64,000 nt of DNA, taken from assembly GCA_033675545.1 (NCBI GenBank), contig JAWDGP010008055.1, positions 1-64,000 of the forward strand, read 5' to 3'. The notes below the pieces were generated by a model, which ran no database searches, was not told the DNA's origin, and saw only the letters and a list, made by a program, of their open reading frames with translations. This DNA is from Elysia crispata. Taxonomy: Eukaryota > Mollusca > Gastropoda > Plakobranchidae. Shown here one piece after another: positions 29,291-38,989 of the stretch; positions within the stretch are counted from its first letter, which is position 1; each line of letters starts with the position of its first letter. Both the position numbers and the translations under genes were made by a program.

Positions 29291-30090
29291 TAATTTTATC
29301 TTGGTAATCTCTATAAGAAGCATATATTTTAATGTGGCCGCCAGTTGATTCTATTTTGCCCATCTCTACAATTAGCATAAATCCAATATGGCCGCCGGTT
29401 AATTTCTATTTTGGCCATCTCTATAATTAGCATAAATTCAATATGGCCGCCGGTTAATTTCTATTTTGGCCATCTCTATAATTAGCATAAATTCAATATG
29501 GCCGCCGGTTAATTTTATCTTGGTAATCTCTATAACAAGCATAATTTTAATGTGGCCGCCAGTTGATTCTATTTTGCCCATCTCTACAATTAGCATAAAT
29601 CCAATATTGACGCCGGTTAATTTCTATTTGAGCCATCTCTATAATTAGCATAAATTCAATATGGCCGCCGGTTAATTTTATCTTGGTAATCTCTATAATT
29701 AGCATAAATTCAATATGGCCGCCGGTTAATTTCTATTTTGGCCATCTCTATAATTAGCATAAATTCAATATGGCCGCCGGTTAATTTCTATTTTGGCCAT
29801 CTCTATAATTAGCATAAATTCAATATGGCCGCCGGTTAATTTCTATTTTGGCCATCTCTATAATTAGCATAAATTCAATATGGCCGCCGGTTAATTTTAT
29901 CTTGGTAATCTCTATAACAAGCATAATTTTAATGTGGCCGCCAGTTGATTCTATTTTGCCCATCTCTACAATTAGCATAAATCCAATATTGACGCCGGTT
30001 AATTTCTATTTTAGCCATCTCTATAATTAGCATAAATCCAATATAGCCGCCGGTTAATTTCTATTTTGGCCATCTCTATAATTAGCATAA

Positions 30091-30732
30091 ATTTAATATG
30101 GCCGCCGGTTAATTTTATCTTGGTAATCTCTATAATAAGCATAAATCTAATATGGCCGCCGGTGAATTCTATTTTGGCAATCTCTATAATTAGCGATATA
30201 TTTCCAATATGGCCGCCGATTAATTCCAATGAAGTAATCTCCATAAATAGCAGAATTCCAATATGGCCGCCAGTTTATTCTATTTTGGCAATCTCTTTAA
30301 TTAGCATAATTCCAGTATGGCGGCCGGTTAATTCTTATTTGGAAGTCTCTATAATTAGTATATTTTTCTTATATGGCCGCCGGTTAATTCCAATTTGGTA
30401 ATCTCTATAATTAGCATATTTCCAATATGGCCGCCAGTTTATTCTATTTTGGCAATCTCTATAATAAACATAAATCCAATATGGCCTCCGATTAATTCCA
30501 ATTTGGCAATCTCTATAATTAGCATAATTCCAATATGGTCGCCGGTGAATACTATTTTGGTAATCTCTATAAATAGCATAATTCTAATATGGCCGCCAGT
30601 TAATTCTATTTAGTATAATCCAATATGGCCGTGGTTAATTCCGATTTGGAAGTCTCTTTAATTAGCATATTTCTAATATGGCCGCCGGTTAATTCCAATT
30701 TGGTAATCTCTATAATTAGCATAATTCCAATT
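30091..30732. repeat. Diverged edge of the satellite array
   Basis: The last dozen monomers are 54 bp or irregular and differ from each other at many positions (GGCAATCTC, CCAATTTGGTAATC, AGTTTATTC, GGCGGCCGG). The A-B-C order is lost, yet each unit keeps GGCCGCC, the ATCTCTATAA-like block and AGCAT. The last recognisable unit ends near 30,732, before ACTCGGGTCTG. Degenerate monomers at a satellite edge are expected when unequal crossing-over cleans only the interior. The 54-bp length of these edge units suggests the 55-bp A type is derived. Confidence 0.85.
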
Positions 30733-32130
30733 TTACTCGGGTCTGAAATTCGATTACATTTTGTTAATATGGTATTATTTTCATGATTTATAGGGATCAT
30801 TTCGATTCTACAGCATGTCTATTGTATTAGTATAGAGAAAGAAAAAATGGAAATCTTTCTACCGTTTTGAATTTTTTTTTTATTTCGAATTCTATTCTAT
30901 TGTAATATTTAATTTCGCTTGATTTGTAGAGATAGAAATTAAAAGGATTTTGTCACCCCTATTTAATTCTTCAATATTGATTCACCATCTTTGTGGCAGT
31001 TGGCTATTCCATGTTATGTTCCCAACACATATCACCCACGCATTATTATCAATTCGGCAATAAGGGTTTATGTTTCTATTACTGTCAAATGGAGTTCAAT
31101 ATTTCTTTTGTATAAAAATGACGGATCTTAAACTCTGTGCAAATTGCAATGAATTGAAATTACTTGATGAATACCATAAACACATACGAAAACCTATTAA
31201 AAACAAGACATTTATCAAAAACAACAAAGACAGATAAAAAAAAGAGTGTTATCTGAGTTTATTCAGAGAAATCCAAATTATAAAAATATAAAAAGAAATC
31301 ATTATAATACACATTGTTTTCTAAAATAATTAAAAAGACACATACCAGTCTTTTAAAAATAACGTCAGTGAAACTTATGTATATAACATAAACGAATATG
31401 ACATTTTCATTAAAAGAGATAATACATATAAGGGCATTGCCTGTTAAATGAACTTTAATTTGTTTGACTTACAGCTCACATTGCATTACAATAAAAGACA
31501 ATTAATACTTCACATAAAATTTTTTCAAAAACATTAATTAGGTTTTTACTCCAGTCAAGATAGTTTCCATGTTCTCTTTAAATGCGTTATCCAGAGAAAT
31601 AGTAACTGGATGATAAGAAAGCTTTGAGGATTCAAACAAGGTCCCACATTTTACTTCTGAAAAGGAATCACAAAAAAAAAAAGATTAATATGGGGGGTGA
31701 AACCATAGCCAAATAAAGACTAGGAAAAAAAGACGAGGCACAAACGTTTGTGTCTTTTGTTAATCCAAAACTAGGTCGACCGTTTCCACAAGAACCATCA
31801 CCTTGACATTTACAATGTAAAAAAACACGTCCTCTCTATGTTTTGAGAACGATGTTGTTTTGACTGTGAAGGAGTTGCTCTAGATAGCTATTAACAAATG
31901 TCATCAAAACAGTGTGCTGATTAACCAGCCGATCGGGTGAGCAATATTCAACTGAAAAGGCTTGTATTATATTTATAGGCGTCTCGACTAAAATCGACAA
32001 TGTATGCTGAAACTTGAGTTTCTTTAGAAATGGTTATAAGTTTTGTAACATTTAAAACTAGAGGCTTATATAAAAAATATTTAAAACAAAAATAACTTAA
32101 ATTTTAATATATATATATTGTCATTGTATG
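30733..32130. other. AT-rich intergenic sequence, no gene seen
   Basis: About 1.4 kb of AT-rich, apparently single-copy DNA follows the satellite. No reading frame looks coding, and no transposon motif or RNA gene was recognised. A poly(A) run lies near 31,672-31,682. Confidence 0.6.
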
Positions 32131-32135
32131 CTCAT

Positions 32136-32237
<102 letters not shown>

Positions 32238-32254
32238 CCTTTCTCTCTATTTCT

Positions 32255-32355
32255 CTTTCTCGTTCTAACCCTCTTTGAAATTTGAAGTAAAAATAAAGCC
32301 AGAAAATACATCGCTACATGGCGACTTACATAAAGATAGCACTGTACAAAGTTTT
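32255..32355. repeat. Microsatellite-linked dispersed repeat, copy 1
   Basis: The ~95 bp just after the CT tract (CGTTCTAACCCTCTTTGAAA through ACATGGCGACTTACATAAAG) recur at 34,771-34,870, again directly after a CT tract. The repeat therefore spans the tract edge and its unique flank. The open frame from 32,275 to 32,580 begins in this repeat and resembles no known protein, so I do not call it a gene. Confidence 0.75.
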
Positions 32356-33160
32356 TTAACTAAAAATATAGGAAGAGAAGTTCACAAATATATTCTTTCA
32401 TATAATGCTATTTTTATCACTGTCAGTCAATCCCACAAGTGCCTCGAATTAACCTGGATTAGAAATATTGTTACTACCCCGAGGTCCTCCTTTAAAAAAT
32501 CGGCTAGTTGCACCCTTGGGTCCACATATCCCTCACATAAAAGCCTCAAGAGTTGGGAGAAAAAGAAAAAAAAGGTTTGACTCTAGTTAGCCAGCTCTAA
32601 TAAGAGTTTAGAGCTTATGTCTTAATATGAAGTGAAAAACAGAAATGAAGATTTAATATGGGAAAAAATGATATCGGACAAGGGAAAAGGAGAAAATCCT
32701 CATAGTCTAAGCCCAGAATAAGACAGAACGACAAAAATGGGAGAGAAAAGAAAGAGTGAGAATGGAGGAGAGGTTTAGACAATTACATCATACAGTGTTG
32801 AGCTGAAGATCATATTCTTATAGCTCAATATTAAAATGGCTTCACTGAAGAGCAAAAAAAGAATGGCTACAACAAGCAGTGTAAAAATTAAATGTATGTT
32901 TATAAAAAGTGTAAATCTTAGAATGCTTTAGGATTAACTCAAATTTATAATATTTGCTCAAATTAGAGGTAAAAAAGCATGACTTATATTGGGCGGCAGC
33001 TCAGAGCCAACTCAGAGAAAGAGGAATGAGGGTATCTTCCCTCTGCTAGTCTGTGAGAGGTCCATGGGCAAGACCAATTAAAAATAAAACATGAAATGAT
33101 ATGAGACAGCAACAATGTGAGTTGATGGGTAAATCAGCTCATTAAAACAAAACAAAAATA
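32356..33160. other. Unassigned intergenic stretch
   Basis: No gene, RNA or mobile element was recognised. The sequence is purine-rich on the + strand. It ends where the LINE fragment begins. Confidence 0.5.
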
Positions 33161-34015
33161 AATAAAGTGCGGTGTCTGACAAGGATGTGTGCTTGCTCCA
33201 GACCTTTTCTCTCTCTACAGTGAAATGATTTGAGAAGCATAGAAGGATACCCAGGAATTAAAATAGGAGGGCACAAAGTAAGCAACATGAGATACGCTGA
33301 TGACGCTGTATTAATTGCAGAAAATAAAGAAGACTTGCCACAATTATTAGACATCACTGAAGAAGAAAGCAGAAGGAAAGGATATGGATTAAAGAGCAAA
33401 AATACAGAAGTAATAGTCGTCAATCGAAACAATGAGTGTGCACAGATCAATTCTTTAGTAGCCAAAGATAATTCGTTCAGGAATCAATGCAAATACTTGG
33501 GCACTTGAATGTGAAGAGATGGACACAACAACTGTGAAATCGCATCAAAAAAGGCACTGGAGTGTTTTACTGAACCCATCCTTATGTATGGATGTTAGGC
33601 TTGGACAATTTAAAAAACAACTACAAAATTAACTGGAGGAAACAGAAATGTGGTTCCTAAAGAGAATGCTATGAATCTTATTTATGGACTTCAAAGAAAT
33701 CAAACTAAAGTGTGGTACCAGGAGCTGGCATATATATCCTCATAAATACCATATTTAATCTACAGGCAGTATTTTTTGGCCATGTGATGAGAAAAAAGAA
33801 ACTGAAACATCTTTGAGAACTGGGTTGATTTTAAAGGAAAAGGCAACAAGGGAAAGAAGCGAGAGAAGATGTAGCATGGATGAAAAAAGTGGCTAAATGT
33901 AAAATGAGTGACAGATGCACTAACACAACAGCATCAAGGGATAGAGATGCGCAAAAGTCATGATTGCCTAATCTAAAGAGCAGGGCACCTAATTCATTGA
34001 TATACCGGATATTTT
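33160..34015 (+). mobile_element. RTE-like LINE fragment (reverse transcriptase C-terminal half), decayed
   Basis: Translated on the + strand, the region gives GVRQGCVLAPDLFSLYSEMI (reverse transcriptase motif B region). It continues with an open 92-residue frame from 33,230 holding the motif C signature RYADDAVLIAENKEDL and ending KYLG. Degraded LMYGC-AWT and FGHVMRKKKLKHL segments follow at about 33,585 and 33,775, both usual in the C-terminal region of RTE-clade non-LTR elements. It ends with a GT-stop-FID segment like that of the second copy at 60.6-63.2 kb. The two copies share VxxRNNEC-QIN, so they are one family. The 5' part, including the endonuclease, is missing, and stops and frame changes are many. 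It is a dead 5'-truncated copy. Confidence 0.82.
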
Positions 34016-34321
34016 CCATGAATCATCTAAGGATTTGTGTCTAGCTACAAAAAAAAAAAAAAACAACAAAAAAAGATGTATCTAATAAACGTAGTTGTAA
34101 GCAATATAAACATATATTGTCTATGTTGTTTGAACGTAGATGAATATCACATATGTTGAGCGCTGTTCTACATAAAATTATGTATAGACAACCACTGCCA
34201 TAAGTACAGCAAAGATTGCAAATATAACATCTCACTCCAGTTCTATAACATTTTCAAAGCTGGAAAGTTCAAAGGACTCAAATCACACATAGTGAAAAAA
34301 AAAACAATACGAAGGAATGTA
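34016..34321. other. Unassigned stretch between LINE and duplicated segment
   Basis: No coding or structural feature recognised. It has an A-rich run at 34,048-34,071. Confidence 0.5.
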
Positions 34322-34693
34322 TTCACAGACAACACCTTGCAGACATGAAATTTGCTTGAAAAGAAAAACATGAATATTAGAAGGTAAACATGTAAGTCTC
34401 ATTTGTACATAAGGTGTAAGCTGACTACCTTTGATTGGTCTACAAACGTAGCCCAAAATTTGTCTTGACCTGCAAAGATTTAAAGAAGGAACAAATGATT
34501 TTTCCCTCTCTTTATTTTTTGAGAAAATCCAAAAAAAAAAAAAATGATTTTTGTGAAGATGAAGTTTGTTTTAAGCTGAGAGGATAAGAAAAGATGACAT
34601 GAAAGATTGAAAAACCTGTCTGTCCTACTGGAGAAAACGAAGAAAAACACACACACAAAAAATAATAATAATGCAATGATATCACAAAGCTGC

Positions 34694-34697
<4 letters not shown>
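34322..34697. repeat. Direct duplication, copy 1 (~375 bp)
   Basis: The segment from CAGACAACACCTTGCAGACA to the ATAATAATAATGC...GCTGCTTGAAT end is repeated with modest divergence at 34,877-35,258, about 555 bp downstream. Both copies include ACCTTTGATTG, CTACAAACGTAGCCC and a CACACACA run. The copies differ by substitutions and small indels, so the event is not very recent. No protein match was recognised in any frame. Confidence 0.85.

Positions 34698-34771
<74 letters not shown>
34698..34771. repeat. Compound (TA)n(CT)n microsatellite
   Basis: About 37 bases of alternating TA followed directly by about 35 bases of CT, sitting exactly at the end of duplication copy 1. Confidence 0.97.
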
Positions 34772-34774
<3 letters not shown>

Positions 34775-34876
34775 CTAATGCTCTTTGAAATTTGAAGTAA
34801 AAAAAAAACAGAAAATACATCACTACATGGCGACTTACATAAAGAAACATGTAAGTAAATAAAGATAATACTGTAC
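34772..34876. repeat. Microsatellite-linked dispersed repeat, copy 2
   Basis: Matches 32,255-32,355, including CTTTGAAATTTGAAGTAAA and ACATGGCGACTTACATAAAG, and again directly follows a CT tract. Confidence 0.75.
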
Positions 34877-35258
34877 TCACAGACAACACTTTGCAGACAT
34901 GAAATTTGGTTGAAAAGAAAGACATGAATTTAAGAAGGTAAACATGTTAGTCTCACTTGTACATGGGGTATTAGCTGACTACCTTTGATTGATCTACAAA
35001 CGTAGCCCAAAATTTGTCTTGACCTTCAAAGACTTAAAGCAAGAAGAAATAATTTTTTCCCTCTCTTAATTTTTTGAAAAAATCCAAAAGAAAAATGATT
35101 TTTGTGAAAGATGAAGTTTGTTTTAAGCTGAGAGGATAAGAAAAGAGATGACATGAAAGATTTAAAAACCTGTCTGTTCTACTGAAGAAAACGAAGAAAA
35201 ACACACACACACAAAAAAATAATAATAATGCCTTGATGTCACAAGGCTGCTTGAATTG
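34877..35258. repeat. Direct duplication, copy 2 (~380 bp)
   Basis: Second copy of 34,322-34,697. The TA/CT microsatellite and the dispersed repeat sit between the two copies, so the original event duplicated a segment with a microsatellite at its boundary. Confidence 0.85.
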
Positions 35259-36162
<904 letters not shown>

Positions 36163-36166
<4 letters not shown>

Positions 36167-36565
36167 TATGGTATCCTGACAAAAAAACGAAACACCTAGC
36201 TGTACTCACTATTATCATATGAAGAAATAAGAATGATCTTTCGTTGGAAATAACGGTGAGCTGTGGGTGTAAAGATAGAGAGAAGAAATTTTTTTTATAC
36301 ACATGAATGATAAAATAAACACCAATATCATGGATAGTTTGAAGTACAATACAAATCTCAATATTGGAATTGAAATGTATAAAAATTTATATTAATAATA
36401 ATGGAAAAATATCGTACTCAGCGTAGAATTATATTTTTACCATTTCTTTTGCACGTCCAACCTTCAACAAAAGTTTGTCTGTCCAAGGACAGAATTTGTG
36501 GGGGATCACATGAATGTATAATGTATACAGAATTCCCTAAATTTACGGACAATTCTCTTTCCTGT
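36163..36565. other. Unassigned AT-rich stretch
   Basis: No feature recognised. Confidence 0.45.
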
Positions 36566-36650
36566 ACAGTGGAACCCATGTTTAACACCTTGAATAGCGA
36601 AAACCATTGCTATAACGACAGAGCTAAATAACACCTTTTTTTCCTATATT
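36565..36650. mobile_element. Possible end of a pogo/Tigger-like DNA transposon
   Basis: TA followed by CAGTGGAACCC, then ...TTGAATAGCGAAAACC and GCTATAACGACAG, resembles the terminal inverted repeats of pogo/Tigger elements. Those start CAGT after a TA target and carry TATAACGA-type subterminal motifs. The opposite end (GGGTTCCACTG followed by TA) was not found nearby, so this is a fragment at best. Confidence 0.3.
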
Positions 36651-36886
36651 CAATTTATTTCTGCAAAATTGACACCGCTTCCCAACCTATAAAAACTGGA
36701 AAGAAAGCACCAAAACTTTTAATAGAAAAAAATCCTTAGCATTTTGCCCTGCCTGCATTGTAACAGTACAAGCGAACAAGCAATGCAGGCTTTCCTGTCT
36801 TTTCTCCACAGCCCGCATGTATATGAAAATATGTATTTATTTCCATAAGAGGCAGAATAGAAAAAAACAAAGGAAAGTGTAATTAC

Positions 36887-37013
36887 TTCTTGGGTGAGGC
36901 CATGCCCTTGATAGTTCAAATACTGCACTGTGATGGCCAGGAAGGGCGGTGACTGGTCTTTCGGCCTCTGGATCTTCAACCGAATCTTGGCTTGACAATT
37001 TAGTTTGAGGGAC
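36887..37013 (-). CDS. Candidate coding exon 2 of a small unidentified gene
   Basis: On the - strand a pyrimidine-rich acceptor ending TTTCACAG (37,021-37,014) precedes the segment, and GTAATT follows at 36,886. Read from the first base, it encodes 42 residues beginning VPQTKLSSQDSVEDPEAERP, plus one base. The frame matches an upstream three-codon exon (37,487-37,495) with a consensus donor. Serine- and acid-rich composition suggests a disordered N-terminus. The alternative frame starting with one leftover base is also open (SLKLNCQAKIRLKIQ...), so the frame is not certain. I do not recognise the protein, and no later exon was found. Confidence 0.35.
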
Positions 37014-37486
37014 CTGTGAAAGTGATGAAGAGTATGTAGTTATGTATCTATAGATGGAGTTGAATGCTACAAAGTTCATTTAGTGTATAGCATTAAGCCA
37101 CATGGTAGGCAGTGGCAAACATCTAAAGAAAAATAACTTTGGCTTATAAAATCTGGAACCTCAAAAAAAATGATAGATTGGCAAATCTAGATCTAGAGTA
37201 AATTAAAATATTTGTCCTATGAACTGCAAAATGTTTCAGATCAGTACACTGACAATGCCTTTCAATAAGGCTTTTGGTGCCCTCATGCCAAATTTTCCAT
37301 TCTGTTATAGATCTAGATCTAGATCTACTCCAAGAGGCAGGGAAGGATTTAAAAATCTAGGCTTAAGATAACTCACCCCTTATCTTTAACCAACCACTAA
37401 AATCTAAAATCAGATCGTCTAGATCTGGATATAAGACCTATCTATATTTAACTCTAGATCTCATTAGCACAATTGATGGGACTTAC
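37014..37486. repeat. Cluster of TCTAGATC-type palindromic repeats in the putative intron
   Basis: TCTAGATCTAGA-like motifs occur at 37,185-37,198, 37,308-37,326 (about three AGATCT units), 37,417-37,427 and 37,452-37,462. All lie inside the inferred first intron. Function unknown; it is probably a simple-sequence expansion. Confidence 0.5.
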
Positions 37487-37495
37487 CTTTGGCAT
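37487..37495 (-). CDS. Candidate start exon (M-P-K) of the same gene
   Basis: On the - strand, ATGCCAAAG is followed directly by the textbook donor GTAAGT (37,486-37,481). The splice is phase 0 and would join to the exon at 37,013. The sequence just upstream is GC-richer than its surroundings (GACGGGTCAGCGCCC), as in a 5' untranslated region. The base at -3 of the ATG is C, so the start context is weak. Confidence 0.3.
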
Positions 37496-37746
37496 GGGCG
37501 CTGACCCGTCGAGGAGCTGGTGTGTTTGGACAGGGAGTGCTTGCACACAAAGAGAATGATTTTATATTTTAGGTACTTCAGTATTAGTTCTTTCACTGAC
37601 TCACTCGATCTTTTCACAAATAGACTGTGAGTGCCACTGAAAATGATTTAAGGGCTGCCTCAAACTCTTCATACGTTTTGAACACACGTCCTTTCTCCAT
37701 TTTGAACATTGGTGGGAAGGAAGTGTGATCTGAGTCAAACACGAAT

Positions 37747-37762
37747 TTTGTGACGTCACAAA
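37747..37762. promoter_or_regulatory. Perfect CRE palindrome
   Basis: TTTGTGACGTCACAAA is a 16-bp perfect palindrome centred on the full consensus CRE TGACGTCA (37,751-37,758), the site bound by CREB/ATF factors. It lies about 250 bp upstream of the putative ATG at 37,495 on the - strand. The promoter role is inferred from position and motif only. Confidence 0.5.
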
Positions 37763-37864
37763 TTTATCTGTGTCCGTTCAGACCAGTACCAATTATCTAG
37801 GAGGCCTGTTCATAGGTTATGTAATATTATTCAGATGGGCCGGTCTGCGGGGAGCTAGCAATGT

Positions 37865-37939
<75 letters not shown>

Positions 37940-37952
37940 ACTCATAACTCCC

Positions 37953-38010
<58 letters not shown>

Positions 38011-38037
38011 TTTAGCTTAATCCGACTCTTAACCCTC

Positions 38038-38100
<63 letters not shown>

Positions 38101-38108
38101 CCTCCCTC
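37865..38108. repeat. Three (CT)n tracts separated by short spacers
   Basis: CT tracts at 37,865-37,938, 37,954-38,007 and 38,039-38,096 are separated by GACTCATAACTCCCG and by a CATCTTTAGC...CCGACTCTTAACCCTCG spacer. The third runs into a CCCT repeat (38,096-38,108). Confidence 0.95.
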
Positions 38109-38262
38109 TTCATCATAACTTCTAAGTACATGTAGGCTATACATTCAAATACTTAGAAACTCAAATGCACATGTACACCTTTTCGAGATTTGATAATACA
38201 GTGGTACGGTACATCAAATACCGGCACTGGAGTGACACACTAAGAACACGTACATCAGATAA
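38014..38262. repeat. Direct duplication around CT tract, copy 1
   Basis: The sequence AATCCGACTCTTAACCCT, a CT tract, CATCATAACTTCTA, ACATGTACACCTTTTCGAGA and GGCACTGGAGTGACA recurs in the same order at 38,642-38,862. About 620 bp separate the copies. Confidence 0.85.
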
Positions 38263-38318
38263 TGAGGAGAGTTTTTAATTGTATCAAGTCAGAAGAAGCA
38301 AATGAAGAGAGAGGGAAA

Positions 38319-38322
<4 letters not shown>

Positions 38323-38359
<37 letters not shown>

Positions 38360-38360
38360 G
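38323..38360. repeat. (GA)n followed by a G12 run
   Basis: A short GA tract ends in about 12 consecutive G residues (38,349-38,360). Confidence 0.9.
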
Positions 38361-38451
38361 AGACAGAGATTATAATTTTGTAAAATTCGACCAAGGAACA
38401 AAAACAAACATAGTAGGTACGTAGAATCTTAGAGCAAGAGATAAAATAATG

Positions 38452-38453
<2 letters not shown>

Positions 38454-38514
<61 letters not shown>
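38454..38514. repeat. (GA)n microsatellite
   Basis: About 60 bases of GA. The downstream GTGAAAGAGATACAGACAG is repeated at 38,920, part of the duplicated neighbourhood. Confidence 0.95.
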
Positions 38515-38517
<3 letters not shown>

Positions 38518-38641
38518 GGTGAAAGAGATACAGACAGCCAGAGGTCTATTTGTGTGGAAAAGGGGGGTGCTAGATATGGTAATAGGTGCTAGCCATGTGC
38601 GCTTTATATCTGGCCTTCTCTCTTTCTTTCATCTCTCTAGC

Positions 38642-38667
38642 TCAATCCGACTCTTAACCCTTCCGGG

Positions 38668-38711
<44 letters not shown>

Positions 38712-38862
38712 GCACACACTCTCCCTTCTCATCATAATTTCTATTACATTCAAATATTTACACTTTGAAACTCAGATCCACATGTACACCTTTTCGAGAC
38801 TTGATAACACAGTGTTACAGTAGGCTACATTAAATAAAGGCACTGGAGTGACATGTCAAGAG
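38642..38862. repeat. Direct duplication around CT tract, copy 2
   Basis: Second copy of 38,014-38,262 with its own CT tract at 38,669-38,709. The flanks have several substitutions and small indels against copy 1. Confidence 0.85.
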
Positions 38863-38989
38863 CAAAACAAGGAATGACAGAATGTGAAAGACAAAAAAAG
38901 ATATGGTGATATTTAGAGTGAAAGAGATACAGACAGAAGTCTATGTGTATGTGGGAGGGGGAGTGGTCAGAATAATGGGCAGTACTAAC

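Larger units (their letters stand above)
10541..30090. repeat. Mosaic domain of the satellite with several B/C subfamilies
   Basis: From about 10.5 kb the array keeps the same monomers but mixes subfamilies. B monomers with CTATAAGAAGC dominate 12.8-15.4 kb and much of 20-28 kb. B monomers with TCTCGGTAAT plus CTATAAAAAGC occur at 17.1-17.6, 24.2 and 25.6-26.2 kb. B monomers with CAAGC recur between them. C monomers with TTTTAGCC or TTTTGGCC replace TTTTGCCC in blocks. Composite blocks with a partly deleted monomer recur (listed separately). The pattern fits local homogenisation in patches of one to three kilobases. Confidence 0.8.
1..30732. repeat. Giant 54/55-bp satellite array with higher-order structure
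   Basis: The whole stretch is head-to-tail copies of one 54-55 bp monomer, about 560 copies judged by length, with no unrelated insertion seen. The monomer carries three fixed blocks: GGCCGCCGGTTAAT, ATCTCTATAA and AGCATAAAT. Type A (55 bp) reads TTAATTTCTATTTTGGCCAT. Type B (54 bp) reads TTAATTTTATCTTGGTAATC and ends GTGGCCGCCAG. Type C (54 bp) reads TTGATTCTATTTTGCCCATC and ends ATTGACGCCGG. They are ordered A(n)-B-C, giving 218 bp for n=2, 273 bp for n=3 and 328 bp for n=4. The array begins mid-monomer at base 1, so its full length is unknown. I recognise no known satellite family. Long uniform arrays of this kind are usual in heterochromatin (pericentromeric or subtelomeric), but nothing in the sequence fixes the location. 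Confidence 0.97.

Noticed and set aside
178-29648. Dozens of near-identical ~60-codon frames (AISIISINSIWPPVNF...) within the first 30 kb, on + and also on -
   Set aside because: They begin with TTG, not ATG. They recur once per higher-order satellite unit, stop at the same TAATTAG in each A monomer, and exist on both strands. They are satellite periodicity, not genes.
30066-30613. Frames of 111 and 72 codons at the array edge
   Set aside because: They are the same satellite peptide pattern in diverged 54-bp units, with no start context and no independent coding signal.
1-30732. CRISPR-like array
   Set aside because: Monomers are contiguous with no unique spacers, the repeat is 54-55 bp, and the genome is clearly animal.
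1-30732. CENP-B box inside the satellite
   Set aside because: No TTCG....A..CGGG pattern occurs in the A, B or C monomer.
37013-38985. Splice joining the THAP remnant donor (38,988) to the exon at 37,013
   Set aside because: The phase does not fit: the junction creates a stop within a few codons, so the two were kept as separate units.
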